A stretch of 64,000 nucleotides of DNA from Streptomyces lydicus (GCF_004125265.1 NZ_RDTE01000003.1:6882001-6946000), one strand, 5' to 3'; counted from the stretch's first letter, positions 8,265 through 17,052 are shown. Program-made: numbers and translations. Notes: a model not told the origin generated them from the letters alone.

Positions 8265-8864
8265 TCAGAAGAGCGGAGCGGGCAGCACCCCTTCGAGGGC
8301 CAGCAGCAGACGCTTGGTCTCCAGACCACCGCCGAAGCCGCCGATGCCGCCGTCACTGGCGACGACGCGATGGCAGGGGACGACGACCGGAAGCGGATTG
8401 GCGCCCATCGCGGCGCCCACCGCGCGGGCGGCACCCGGTTCCCCGACCCGGTCGGCGAGGTCCTGATAGCCGACCACGTCGCCATAAGGGACCCCGGCGG
8501 CCAGGGCCTGCAGGACCCGGGCGGCGAAGCCGGCGGACAGCGACCAGTCCAGCGGGACGGTGAAGGACCGCAGCTCTCCGGCGAAATAGGCGGTGAGCTC
8601 GGCCGTGGCCGTCGTCAGATGAGGGAGCGCGGCCGTCGGCGCCCCGCCGAAGAACTGCTCCAGACGGGTCAGCTCCCGGCGGGCCGTCCGCCCCTCGGCG
8701 TGGAAGACGACGCGGACCAGGCCCTGCCGGGTCGCGGCGAGCAGCAGGGGGCCGATCGGGGTCTCCAGCCGCGTCCAGGCCCAGTCGCGCCGGGCCGCCG
8801 CCCCTGCCTCCGGTGCGGCGTGAGGCGGCCCCTCCGGACGCGCGGCCTGCTCGGAATTCGTCAC
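8265..8864 (-). CDS. ogt: Methylated-DNA-[protein]-cysteine S-methyltransferase
   Basis: 199 residues. This suicide enzyme moves the alkyl group from O6-alkylguanine in DNA to its own cysteine. The active site PCHRV (residues 163-167, Cys164) is intact, followed by GGIGGFGGGLETKRLLL of the DNA-binding domain. The 27-residue N-terminal tail is disordered-looking. The GTG at 8862-8864 is chosen because a damage-type promoter ends 6 nt before it and no ribosome binding site exists, so the mRNA is probably leaderless. DUF1697 follows in the same direction. Confidence 0.92.
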   Translation of the reverse strand: MTNSEQAARPEGPPHAAPEAGAAARRDWAWTRLETPIGPLLLAATRQGLVRVVFHAEGRTARRELTRLEQFFGGAPTAALPHLTTATAELTAYFAGELRSFTVPLDWSLSAGFAARVLQALAAGVPYGDVVGYQDLADRVGEPGAARAVGAAMGANPLPVVVPCHRVVASDGGIGGFGGGLETKRLLLALEGVLPAPLF

Positions 8865-8870
8865 CTGATC

Positions 8871-8893
8871 AGGGTAGGACGCACCACTGACAA
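8871..8893 (-). promoter_or_regulatory. DNA-damage (RecA-NDp/PafBC-type) promoter of ogt
   Basis: On the minus strand, TTGTCAGTG (8893-8885), 8 bp, then TACCCT (8876-8871) match TTGTCRGTG-N8-TANNNT with no mismatch. Transcription should begin at or next to the ogt GTG, giving LexA-independent induction by DNA damage. Confidence 0.8.
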
Positions 8894-8950
8894 TGCCGCG
8901 GGGAACGGACCGGCCGCCGGTACCCGATCCCGCTCCCCGCCGGCTCCGGC

Positions 8951-9835
8951 TCAGTCGTCGTCGCCCCCGACCGCGTCGCGCACCACGTCGGGCTTGTTGG
9001 TGATGATGCCGTCGACACCCAGACCGGCGACCTTGACCGCGGTGGCCGCGTCGTCGACGGTCCAGGTGTACAGGTCCAGCGGCCGGCGGTGCGGGCCCTT
9101 CAGACCGTGCACGGCGGCGACGTACTCCGGGGTGACCGCCGTGTGGACGGGGTTGATCTGATCGCAGTACCGCGCGAACTTCGGGAGGTCGGCGACGGAC
9201 GGGTTGCCGAGAAAGCCCGTCTTGAGGTCCGGCCGCAGGCGGTGCACGGTCTTGAGGGCGTCGGCATTGAAGCTCTGGATGATCAGACGGCCCTTGACGT
9301 GTCCCTTGTCCAGCCAGCCCGCGCGGCGCAGCTCGTCGAGGGTCTGCCGCTCGATGCCGGGGTAGAGCTCCGGCGATTTCAGCTCCATCAGCAGACTCTG
9401 GTCGTTGTGCTCGACCTCGTCCATGTAGTCCTCGAGGGTCGGCACCCGCTCCCCGCGGAACTTCCGTCCGAACCAGCTGCCCGCGTCCAGCTTCTCGATC
9501 TCGCGGAGCGTGAAGTCCGATACCCGCCACGGGGAGCGGCCGGGAAAGACCTGCTCGACGTTGGTCGTCCGGGCGAGCGAGTTGTCATGGAGGATGACCA
9601 GCTCGCCGTCCTTGGTCCGCTGGACGTCGTTCTCGACCCACTCGAAGCCCAGCCGGTCGGCCGCGTCGATCGACGCGAGGGTGTTCTCGGGCGCGTACGT
9701 CGAGGCGCCGCGGTGAGCGATCGTCACCGGAGGGCGTCGGTCCGGTGCGGCCTGGGCGACGGTTGTGGAGAGGGCGAGCGCGGACAGACCCATGAGCGCA
9801 CCGGCGGCAACGGTGGCGACGGGGCGAATACGCAT
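8951..9835 (-). CDS. glpQ: Secreted glycerophosphodiester phosphodiesterase
   Basis: 294 residues. A classical signal peptide (1-30, ending AQAA) precedes the GDPD TIM barrel. The catalytic set is visible: AHRG (His41, Arg42), Glu68/Asp70 in EWVENDV, and His83 in ILHD, then MELKSPE and the closing GVDGIITNKPD. The enzyme releases glycerol-3-phosphate from glycerophosphodiesters outside the cell for phosphate and carbon scavenging. Position near uvrB matches the glpQ2 locus of S. coelicolor, which is PhoP-controlled. The ATG follows GGAG, and a PHO-box-like array lies just upstream. Confidence 0.92.
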   Translation of the reverse strand: MRIRPVATVAAGALMGLSALALSTTVAQAAPDRRPPVTIAHRGASTYAPENTLASIDAADRLGFEWVENDVQRTKDGELVILHDNSLARTTNVEQVFPGRSPWRVSDFTLREIEKLDAGSWFGRKFRGERVPTLEDYMDEVEHNDQSLLMELKSPELYPGIERQTLDELRRAGWLDKGHVKGRLIIQSFNADALKTVHRLRPDLKTGFLGNPSVADLPKFARYCDQINPVHTAVTPEYVAAVHGLKGPHRRPLDLYTWTVDDAATAVKVAGLGVDGIITNKPDVVRDAVGGDDD

Positions 9836-9855
9836 ACGGACTCCTCGTGACGTCG

Positions 9856-9887
9856 TGGACGTGAGCTGACGTGAAGTGACGTGAACC
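9856..9887 (-). promoter_or_regulatory. PHO-box-like direct-repeat array before glpQ
   Basis: Read on the minus strand, three consecutive 10-nt units (TTCACGTCAC, TTCACGTCAG, CTCACGTCCA) follow GG, 21 bp before the start codon. Streptomyces PhoP binds direct repeats beginning GTTCA. The period here is 10 rather than the usual 11, so this is a probable, not certain, PHO box. Confidence 0.55.
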
Positions 9888-10506
9888 GGGTCGGACGGGC
9901 AGAGGCTCGCAGCTGTGCCGTAGCGGGAGGCGGTCGTGTGGTGGCCGGGCGCTGAACGGGGAGTGGCCGGTTTTCCGTTGCGGAGCGACACGCAGTTGCA
10001 GGATGCCCGGATGGGCCGTGCCACAGACGTACGCCCCGACGCCGTCCAACTTGCCGGAGCCTCGGCATCCGCGCATCTTGACCGATGATGCGTCACCCGT
10101 CGTGCGCCTGAACGGTTTTGACCGAACGCCTCGCGGAGCGGTCCGCCGCGCAGGCTCCGTGCGTGGGCGCGTCGCGCTCACGGGCCCGGGCACCACAGCC
10201 GGACCCCGCCCCGGCCGCGGAGGGGTGCGGGGCCGCCTTCCCGCGTGTCCCGCGTATCCCCTCTGTTCCGCGCGTCTCCTGCGCGCGGGGGTCACGGCCG
10301 CCTGCGGTGTCCCGCGCTCCGGTGCGTCCCACCGGGCCGCCGCGCCCCACCGGGCCGCCGCGCCCCACCGGGCCGCCGGCCCGTCGGCCCCGCCGCTCCG
10401 TGCCGTCCGTCGATCCCGGCCGCCCCGCCGTCCGCCGCCCGAAGCCCGGAACGCGGTCCCGTCCGTCCCCCCCCGAAGCCGCAGGTCAGAGCGCTGGTCA
10501 CGTCGA
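9888..10506. other. Long divergent spacer between glpQ and uvrB
   Basis: About 620 bp without a convincing gene. The frames that stay open are Arg/Pro/Ala-rich and lack family features. The glpQ promoter should lie near 9,890-9,950. The central part contains an 18-bp triplicated unit. The uvrB promoter is immediately to the right. Confidence 0.6.
10326..10379. repeat. Three tandem copies of an 18-bp unit
   Basis: The unit (G/T)CCCACCGGGCCGCCG(C/G) recurs at 10326-10343, 10344-10361 and 10362-10379 with single-base differences. It is non-coding and lies 130 bp upstream of the uvrB promoter. It is likely slippage-generated. Confidence 0.75.
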
Positions 10507-10529
10507 TTGTCAGTGCCGGGTCGTACGGT
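10507..10529 (+). promoter_or_regulatory. DNA-damage (RecA-NDp/PafBC-type) promoter of uvrB
   Basis: TTGTCAGTG (10507-10515), 8 bp, TACGGT (10524-10529): an exact match to TTGTCRGTG-N8-TANNNT. The ATG of uvrB is 7 nt downstream, so transcription should start at the A of ATG. Confidence 0.85.
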
Positions 10530-10536
10530 GGATGCC

Positions 10537-12669
10537 ATGCGGCCCGTATCAAGCATCGAACGCACGGTGGCGCCCTTCGAGGTCGTCAGCCCCTACCAGC
10601 CGAACGGCGACCAGCCCGCGGCCATCGCCGAACTCGACCGGCGTATCCGCGGGGGTGAAAAGGACGTCGTCCTGCTGGGCGCGACCGGCACCGGCAAGTC
10701 GGCGACCACCGCGTGGATGATCGAGAAGCTGCAGCGCCCGACGCTCGTCATGGCGCCCAACAAGACCCTCGCGGCCCAGCTCGCCAACGAATTCCGCGAG
10801 CTGCTGCCGAACAACGCCGTCGAATACTTCGTCTCCTACTACGACTACTACCAGCCCGAGGCGTACGTCCCGCAGTCCGATACGTACATCGAGAAGGACT
10901 CCTCCATCAACGAGGAGGTCGAACGGCTGCGTCACTCCGCGACGAATTCGCTGCTCACCCGGCGTGATGTCGTCGTGGTCGCCTCGGTGTCCTGCATCTA
11001 CGGCCTGGGCACGCCGCAGGAGTACGTCGACCGGATGGTGCCGCTGAAGGTCGGCGACGAATTCGACCGCGACGCGCTGCTGCGCCGCTTCGTCGACATC
11101 CAGTACACCCGCAACGACGTCGCCTTCACCCGTGGCACGTTCCGGGTGCGCGGCGACACCATCGAGATCTTCCCGGTGTACGAAGAGCTGGCCGTGCGGA
11201 TCGAGATGTTCGGCGACGAGATCGAGGCGCTGTCCACCCTCCATCCGCTCACCGGCGAGGTCATCAGCGAGGACCGGGAGCTGTACGTCTTCCCGGCCAG
11301 CCACTACATCGCGGGCCCGGAGCGCATGGAGCGGGCCATCGCCGGGATCGAGGCCGAGCTGGCGGACAGCCTCGCCACGATGGAGAAGCAGGGCAAGCAC
11401 CTGGAGGCCCAGCGGCTGCGGATGCGCACTACCTACGACATCGAGATGATGCGTCAGATCGGCTCCTGCTCGGGCATCGAGAACTACTCGATGCACATGG
11501 ACGGCCGTGAACCCGGCTCCGCGCCCAACACCCTCCTCGACTACTTCCCGGACGACTTCCTGCTGGTCATCGACGAGTCGCATGTCACGGTCCCGCAGAT
11601 CGGTGCCATGTACGAGGGCGATGCCTCGCGCAAGCGCACCCTCGTCGAGCACGGTTTCCGGCTGCCGTCCGCCATGGACAACCGGCCGCTGAAGTGGGAA
11701 GAGTTCCTGGGGCGCATCGGTCAGACCGTCTACCTGTCCGCGACCCCGGGGAAGTACGAGCTCTCCCGGGGCGACGGCTTCGTGGAGCAGATCATCCGCC
11801 CGACCGGCCTGGTCGACCCGGAAGTGGTGGTCAAGCCCACCGACGGACAGATCGACGACCTGGTGCACGAGATCCGTACGCGCACGGAGAAGGACGAGCG
11901 CATCCTGGTCACCACCCTCACCAAGAAGATGGCCGAGGACCTCACGGACTACTTCCTCGAGCTGGGTATCCAGGTCCGCTATCTGCACAGCGACGTGGAC
12001 ACCCTGCGCCGGGTGGAGCTGCTGCGGGAGCTGCGATCGGGTGAGTACGACGTCCTGGTGGGCATCAACCTGCTGCGGGAGGGCCTTGACCTGCCCGAAG
12101 TCTCCCTGGTGGCCATTCTGGACGCCGACAAGGAGGGCTTCCTGCGGTCCGGTTCGGCGCTCATCCAGACCATCGGACGTGCGGCGCGCAATGTCTCCGG
12201 ACAGGTGCACATGTACGCCGACAAGGTCACCCCGGCGATGGAGAAGGCCATCGACGAGACCAACCGCCGCCGGGAGAAGCAGCTGGCGTACAACAAGGAG
12301 AACGGCATCGACCCGCAGCCGCTCCGCAAGAAGATCGGCGACATCGTCGCCACCCTCGCCCGCGAGGAGATCGACACCCAGGAGCTGCTGGGCTCGGGGT
12401 ACCGCAAGGGCGCCGGGACCAAGGAGGCCCAGGGCAAGGCGCCGGTCCCGGCGCTCGGCGGGAAGGCCGCGAAGGGCAAGGGCGGCAAGGCAGGCGCGGA
12501 ACTGACGGACCGTCCCGCCGCCGAACTGGCCGCGCTCATCGAGGAGATGACGGAGCGGATGCGGGCCGCCGCGGCGGAGCTGCAGTTCGAGGTCGCCGCC
12601 AGGCTGCGCGACGAGGTGGGCGAACTGAAGAAGGAGCTGCGTCAAATGAGGGAGGCCGGGGTGAAGTAG
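10537..12669 (+). CDS. uvrB: Excinuclease ABC subunit B
   Basis: 710 residues. UvrB is the damage-verifying helicase-like subunit of nucleotide excision repair, loaded by UvrA2 and recruiting UvrC. Walker A GATGTGKS is at residues 48-55. The flexible beta-hairpin motif (YYDYYQPEAYVPQSDTYI) begins near residue 104. Helicase motifs such as DESH and the C-terminal IGRAARN follow. A Lys/Gly linker leads to a UVR domain at about 665-705 that binds UvrC. The ATG at 10537 is the family start. It has no ribosome binding site and sits exactly at the predicted transcription start, so the mRNA is probably leaderless. Confidence 0.97.
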   Translation: MRPVSSIERTVAPFEVVSPYQPNGDQPAAIAELDRRIRGGEKDVVLLGATGTGKSATTAWMIEKLQRPTLVMAPNKTLAAQLANEFRELLPNNAVEYFVSYYDYYQPEAYVPQSDTYIEKDSSINEEVERLRHSATNSLLTRRDVVVVASVSCIYGLGTPQEYVDRMVPLKVGDEFDRDALLRRFVDIQYTRNDVAFTRGTFRVRGDTIEIFPVYEELAVRIEMFGDEIEALSTLHPLTGEVISEDRELYVFPASHYIAGPERMERAIAGIEAELADSLATMEKQGKHLEAQRLRMRTTYDIEMMRQIGSCSGIENYSMHMDGREPGSAPNTLLDYFPDDFLLVIDESHVTVPQIGAMYEGDASRKRTLVEHGFRLPSAMDNRPLKWEEFLGRIGQTVYLSATPGKYELSRGDGFVEQIIRPTGLVDPEVVVKPTDGQIDDLVHEIRTRTEKDERILVTTLTKKMAEDLTDYFLELGIQVRYLHSDVDTLRRVELLRELRSGEYDVLVGINLLREGLDLPEVSLVAILDADKEGFLRSGSALIQTIGRAARNVSGQVHMYADKVTPAMEKAIDETNRRREKQLAYNKENGIDPQPLRKKIGDIVATLAREEIDTQELLGSGYRKGAGTKEAQGKAPVPALGGKAAKGKGGKAGAELTDRPAAELAALIEEMTERMRAAAAELQFEVAARLRDEVGELKKELRQMREAGVK

Positions 12670-12965
12670 GGGGGAACGGCACGAGTGGAGCCGCACGGGC
12701 CGTGAGGCATGAGGCAGGCGGCAGGAGCCGAGGGGGAGTACCGGGGCGGTGCGGGACCGCCCGCCGGGTCGGCCGCCGCGCCCGGCCCGGTGCGGCATCG
12801 CCGCACGCGAATCGCCGCACGTGAACGGGGGTCGGCCGGCCGTGCCCGATGTGTTGCAGAAGCGCCACAAAACGCGGGTCCGGCGCGCCCCGGGCCCGTC
12901 GTCGTGCATAGGGTCGAAGGGGCCGCCGGAAAGCTGGGCGGGGACAGTACAGAGAGGGGACGGGC

Positions 12966-13544
12966 GTGTCGGTCAATTTGTCCAAGGGGCAGGGCATCAG
13001 CCTGCAGAAGTCCGACGGCGGAAGCCTGACCGCGGTGCGGATGGGGCTGGGGTGGCGCTCGGCGCCGCGCCGTGGCCTGTTCGGCAGGCGCACCAGTGAG
13101 ATCGACCTCGATGCCTCGGCGGTGCTCTTCGCCGACAAGAAGCCGATAGACGTGGTCTTCTTCCAGCACCTGGTCAGCGACGACGGCGCGGTCCGGCACA
13201 CCGGCGACAACCTGGTCGGCGGCGCGGGCCAGGGCGGCGACGACGAGGCGATCCTGGTCGACCTGGCGCGGCTGCCGGTGCACATCGACCAGATCGTGTT
13301 CACCGTCAACTCCTTCACCGGCCAGACGTTCGCCGAGGTGCAGGACGCCTTCTGCCGCCTGGTCGACGAGACCACGGGCCAGGAGCTGGCCCGGTACACC
13401 CTCACGGGCGGCGGGAACTACACCGCACAGGTCATGTCCAAGGTGCACCGCGCGGGCAACGGCTGGCAGATGACCGCCATCGGTGAGCCCTCCGTCGGCC
13501 GCACGTTCCAGGACCTCGTGCCGGCGATCCTGCCGCACCTGTAG
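12966..13544 (+). CDS. TerD-family stress protein
   Basis: 192 residues, typical TerD size. It has VNLSKGQGISLQK at the start, the calcium-site stretch EIDLDASAVLFA and the matching EAILVDLARLP later. TerD proteins are cytoplasmic calcium-binding stress proteins linked to tellurite and oxidative stress. The GTG follows AGAGGGGA. A candidate -10, TAGGGT, lies at 12909-12914. A second, larger TerD-related gene follows 116 bp later and terC further on, but terC has its own promoter and riboswitch. Confidence 0.9.
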   Translation: MSVNLSKGQGISLQKSDGGSLTAVRMGLGWRSAPRRGLFGRRTSEIDLDASAVLFADKKPIDVVFFQHLVSDDGAVRHTGDNLVGGAGQGGDDEAILVDLARLPVHIDQIVFTVNSFTGQTFAEVQDAFCRLVDETTGQELARYTLTGGGNYTAQVMSKVHRAGNGWQMTAIGEPSVGRTFQDLVPAILPHL

Positions 13545-13660
13545 CCACCAGCGTCCGGCCACCACCGTCGCGGCGGCGCGTACCGGGCCGCGCCGCCGAA
13601 CCTCTGGGCCCGTGCCCGGGGCAGGACCCGGGCACGCCACAACCACCAGGGGGAACAACG

Positions 13661-15838
13661 ATGACGGCCGAGCTGGTCCGGGGGCAGAACCATCCACTGG
13701 ACCGGACGCGGGTCGAGATCCGGGTGACGGCGGGCTCTCCCGTCATGGCCGGGGTCACCCTCGGCGACGAGCAGGGCAGGCTCGCCGGCGCCGAAGCGGT
13801 GGCCCACCCCGGTGCGCCGCGGCGCACCGGCATCGAGGTTCCCCGTCAGGCGGCCGCCGAACACCGCATCGTGGTGGACCTCGACGCGCTGCCCGCCGCC
13901 GTCCACCGGGTGAGCGTGCTGCTGGCGCTGCCCGGCGGGACCGGCGCCCTGGCCACCTTCGGCTCGGCCGCCGCGCCCGCCGTCACGGTCACCGGTCTCG
14001 ACGGCACCGGCCTCGCCCGCTACACCGTCACCGGCCTGGGCGCCGAGTCCGCCGTCGTCGCCGTGGAGCTCTACCGCCGGCGGGGCGCCTGGAAGGTACG
14101 CGCCGTGGGCCAGGGGTACGCCGGCGGTCTCACGGCGCTGCTGGGCGACCAGGGCCTGCCGCAGGCGGCGGAGCTGGCCGCGGAGATCGAGGGAGCGGTC
14201 AGCCGGGGGCAGGCCCGTGCGGTCCCGGCGCCCGCCCCCGTGGCGGCGAGCCGGTCCGAACGGCCCGGGGCCGGCCCGGCCGCCGCGGACGGGCCGTCCC
14301 CCGCGCACCCTCCCGCAACTGACGGCCCGGCACCCGCCAGTTCCGGGGCCGGAACTGGCCCCGGAACTGGACCCGAAAACGCCCCCGGGACCGCCCCCGG
14401 AACTGGAGCGCAGGCCGAAGCCGGAACCACTGGCGCAGCGCCCACACCCCTGGGCGGCGGCCCCGTCGACTACCGCCATCCGAAGCGCCGCAGCCCCTCC
14501 GCCCCGGCCGGCCCTGCCTCGGCCGGGGCCGCTCCGTCCGGTCCCGCTCCGGTCGGTCCCGTCCCGTCCGGTCCCGTCCCGGCAGGGGGTCCGGCACCTG
14601 CCGCCCCCGCTTCCGCACCGGCCGACGGCCCCGCGTCGCCCGACGGCCCCCCACTGCCCGTGGCCGGTGACGCCGCGGGCTGGAGCATGGAGGAGCGGCT
14701 CTACAACCAGGTCTGGGGGATGTTCGAGGACCTGGCCCGCTCGGTCGCGGCCTACCGCAGCGCCTCCGGCTTCGCCGAGTCGCGCCTGGAGCAGGAGCTC
14801 GACCAGGCCCTGTCCGACCCGCGCAACCGCCTCGGCACGGCCGCCGACGGCGCCCGTGCCGCAGCCCGTGACAAGCACGCCGCCCTCGTCACCCAGGCCC
14901 GCGCCGCCCTCGACCGCGACCTCGCGCAGCTCGCGGCCGAGTCGGCGGTCGTCGAGCCCGCACTGCCGCCCGCCTTCGCCCGCTGGGACAACCCCGTCTG
15001 GCAGGGCCACCACGCCCCGTCCACGCGCCCGATGGCGATGCGCCTGGGCGATCTGCACCTCCCCGAAGTGCTGGACCTGCGCATTCCGATGCTCGTACGC
15101 CTCCCCCTGGAGCGCGGGGTGTGGATCGACAGCGGGCCCGCTTCCTACGCCGCGGGCACCGCTCCGGACCCCGGGCGCGACATCCCCCGGCGGGAACTCG
15201 GCAGCGCGCTCACGGACGGGCCGCCCGACGAGGCCGAACTGCGCCGGCTGGCCATGGAGACGGCCGTGGCGATCGCCGCCCGGCTGCTCGCCATCCACCC
15301 CGCCGGTGGTTTCGCGGTCCAGGTCATCGACCCGGGCGGCACCGCGGCGCCCGCCCTCGCGCCGCTGGTGGAGAGCGGTGTGCTGTCCGCCGCCCCGGTG
15401 CCCGGAGCCCAGGGCGTGACCGCGGTGCTGGAGGCGCTGACACGACGGGTGGACCTCGTCCAGATGGCCGTCCGCCACCGCGCGGCGGACTCACTCCCGC
15501 CGGATCTCGACCCCGCCGACCAACTGCTGATCGTGCACGACTTCCCGCACGGCTTCGACGACCGCGCTCTCACCCGGCTGCGCTATCTGGCCGACGAGGG
15601 GCCGGCCGTCGGCGTGCATCTGCTGCTGGTCGCCGACCGCGCCCAGGCGCGGGACCACGGCCCGGTCCTCGACCCGCTGTGGCGCTCGCTGCTGCGGATC
15701 ACGCCGGTGCCCGACGCCCATCTCGCCGACCCCTGGGTCGGCCATGCCTGGACGTACGAGCCGCCGCTCGCCCCCAGGGGAAGTCAGGTGGTGCGCCAGG
15801 CGCTGAGCCGGGTGGCAGCCGCTCGCCGACTGTCCTGA
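13661..15838 (+). CDS. Large TerD-domain protein with Pro/Ala linker and C-terminal domain of unknown role
   Basis: 725 residues. Residues 1-180 resemble a TerD-like beta sandwich (TRVEIRVTAGSPV, GLARYTVTGLG, YRRRGAWKVRAVGQGY). Residues about 185-340 are a Pro/Ala/Gly linker with GTGPGTGPE and GPVPSGP-type repeats. A helical part (about 345-430) follows. The C-terminal 290 residues (from MAMRLGDLHLPEV) hold LLIVHDFPHGFDDRALTRL and GVHLLLVADR, which look like an FtsK/SpoIIIE-type ATPase core without a Walker A motif. The ATG follows AGGGGGA. Probably a scaffold or signalling protein of the Ter system. Confidence 0.7.
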   Translation: MTAELVRGQNHPLDRTRVEIRVTAGSPVMAGVTLGDEQGRLAGAEAVAHPGAPRRTGIEVPRQAAAEHRIVVDLDALPAAVHRVSVLLALPGGTGALATFGSAAAPAVTVTGLDGTGLARYTVTGLGAESAVVAVELYRRRGAWKVRAVGQGYAGGLTALLGDQGLPQAAELAAEIEGAVSRGQARAVPAPAPVAASRSERPGAGPAAADGPSPAHPPATDGPAPASSGAGTGPGTGPENAPGTAPGTGAQAEAGTTGAAPTPLGGGPVDYRHPKRRSPSAPAGPASAGAAPSGPAPVGPVPSGPVPAGGPAPAAPASAPADGPASPDGPPLPVAGDAAGWSMEERLYNQVWGMFEDLARSVAAYRSASGFAESRLEQELDQALSDPRNRLGTAADGARAAARDKHAALVTQARAALDRDLAQLAAESAVVEPALPPAFARWDNPVWQGHHAPSTRPMAMRLGDLHLPEVLDLRIPMLVRLPLERGVWIDSGPASYAAGTAPDPGRDIPRRELGSALTDGPPDEAELRRLAMETAVAIAARLLAIHPAGGFAVQVIDPGGTAAPALAPLVESGVLSAAPVPGAQGVTAVLEALTRRVDLVQMAVRHRAADSLPPDLDPADQLLIVHDFPHGFDDRALTRLRYLADEGPAVGVHLLLVADRAQARDHGPVLDPLWRSLLRITPVPDAHLADPWVGHAWTYEPPLAPRGSQVVRQALSRVAAARRLS

Positions 15839-15870
15839 CCGCCACCCTGACCAGGCGTTTTGCCTTTTTC

Positions 15871-15899
15871 TTTACTATTCATTGCCCTTCCTTTACGCT
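15871..15899 (+). promoter_or_regulatory. Promoter of the riboswitch-terC transcript
   Basis: TTTACT (15871-15876), 17 bp, TACGCT (15894-15899) in an unusually AT-rich stretch. The predicted start, about 15906, falls at the 5' edge of the aptamer. Confidence 0.5.
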
Positions 15900-15907
15900 T
15901 CTTGGTG

Positions 15908-16064
15908 CGGAGGGGAGTATTCCCGCTACGACGTACCCGTCATCACGGACCGGTTGTGTGAGGCGGTCCCGGGGCGTCGGCCCCGTTCCCCCATGTGGCG
16001 GAGCGGGGCGGAAGAGACCTCCGGCAGCGACGACGCTGTAAGTGCCGTACGACTCTGCCGGAGG
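15908..16064 (+). promoter_or_regulatory. yybP-ykoY (manganese) riboswitch controlling terC
   Basis: CGGAGG (15908-15913) pairs with CCTCCG (16018-16023) to close the aptamer. The conserved GGGGAGTA follows the 5' strand, GTCATCACGG lies in the middle arm, and GAGACCTCC forms the 3' side: the hallmarks of the yybP-ykoY class. The 3' strand CCTCCGGCAG (16018-16027) is perfectly complementary to CTGCCGGAGG (16055-16064), which contains the terC ribosome binding site. This predicts a translational switch: with Mn2+ bound, P1 forms and the site is free; without it, the site is sequestered. Confidence 0.85.
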
Positions 16065-16068
16065 AGCA

Positions 16069-17052
16069 GTGGACGTTTCCCTGAACCTGTGGGTGCTGAC
16101 CATCCTTGGTCTGTGCGCCCTGATAGCCGCCGATTTCTTCATCGGCGGACGCAAACCCCACGAGGTCTCCCTCAAGGAGGCCGGAATCTGGACCGGTGTC
16201 TGGATCGCGCTCGCCGGGCTCTTCGGCCTCGGGCTGCTGCTGTTCGGCGGTGCCGCGCCGGCCGGTGAGTTCTTCGCGGGCTTCATCACCGAGAAGTCCC
16301 TGAGCGTCGACAACCTCTTCGTCTTCGTACTGATCATGGCGAAGTTCGCGGTCCCGGCGATCTACCAGCAGCGGGTGCTGATGGTGGGTGTGCTGATCGC
16401 GCTGGTGCTGCGGGCCGGCTTCATCGGCGCGGGCGCCGCGATCATCGCCAACTTCTCCTGGGTCTTCTACATTTTCGGCGCGTTCCTCATCTGGACCGCA
16501 TGGAAACTGATCAAGGAGGCCCGCGCCGAGGAGGAGGACGAGGAGTTCGAGGAGAACCGCTTCCTCAAGATGGTCGAGAAGCGCTTCCCGTCGACCGACA
16601 CGTACCACGGCACCAAGCTGTTCGTGGTCGAGAACGGCAAGCGGCTGATGACGCCGATGCTGATCGTCATGCTGGCGATCGGCACCACCGATGTCCTCTT
16701 CGCGCTGGACTCCATCCCGGCGATCTTCGGCCTCACCCAGGACCCGTACATCGTCTTCACCGCCAACGCCTTCGCCCTGATGGGGCTGCGGCAGCTGTAC
16801 TTCCTGATCGGCGGCCTCCTCAAGAAGCTGGTCCACCTCTCGTACGGCCTGTCGGTCATCCTGGGGTTCATCGGCGTGAAGCTGGTGCTGCACGCCCTGC
16901 ACGAGTCCGGGGTGCCCGTTCCGGAGATCAGCATCCCGGTGTCGCTGGGCGTCATCTGCGCCGTCCTGATCGTCACGACGCTCACCAGCCTGCGTGCCTC
17001 GAAGAAGCAGGCCGCGGCCGACGCGGCGGCCAAGGAGCGCATCGACGTCTGA
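16069..17052 (+). CDS. TerC-family membrane protein, probable manganese exporter
   Basis: 327 residues with about nine membrane segments. Family motifs are present: SLSVDNLFVFVLIM and the second half IGTTDVLFALDSIPAIFGLTQ, both containing the membrane aspartates. A charged cytoplasmic loop (EEEDEEFEENR) separates the halves. TerC/Alx members export Mn2+ and protect secreted metalloproteins; the upstream manganese-type riboswitch supports that role. The GTG at 16069 is chosen because GGAGGAG precedes it; an earlier in-frame GTG at 16042 lies inside the switch. The C-terminus is Lys/Ala-rich. Confidence 0.92.
   Translation: MDVSLNLWVLTILGLCALIAADFFIGGRKPHEVSLKEAGIWTGVWIALAGLFGLGLLLFGGAAPAGEFFAGFITEKSLSVDNLFVFVLIMAKFAVPAIYQQRVLMVGVLIALVLRAGFIGAGAAIIANFSWVFYIFGAFLIWTAWKLIKEARAEEEDEEFEENRFLKMVEKRFPSTDTYHGTKLFVVENGKRLMTPMLIVMLAIGTTDVLFALDSIPAIFGLTQDPYIVFTANAFALMGLRQLYFLIGGLLKKLVHLSYGLSVILGFIGVKLVLHALHESGVPVPEISIPVSLGVICAVLIVTTLTSLRASKKQAAADAAAKERIDV

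Noticed and set aside
16042..16068. GTG at 16042 as the terC start
   Set aside because: It lies within the riboswitch expression platform and has no ribosome binding site; GTG at 16069 follows GGAGGAG.
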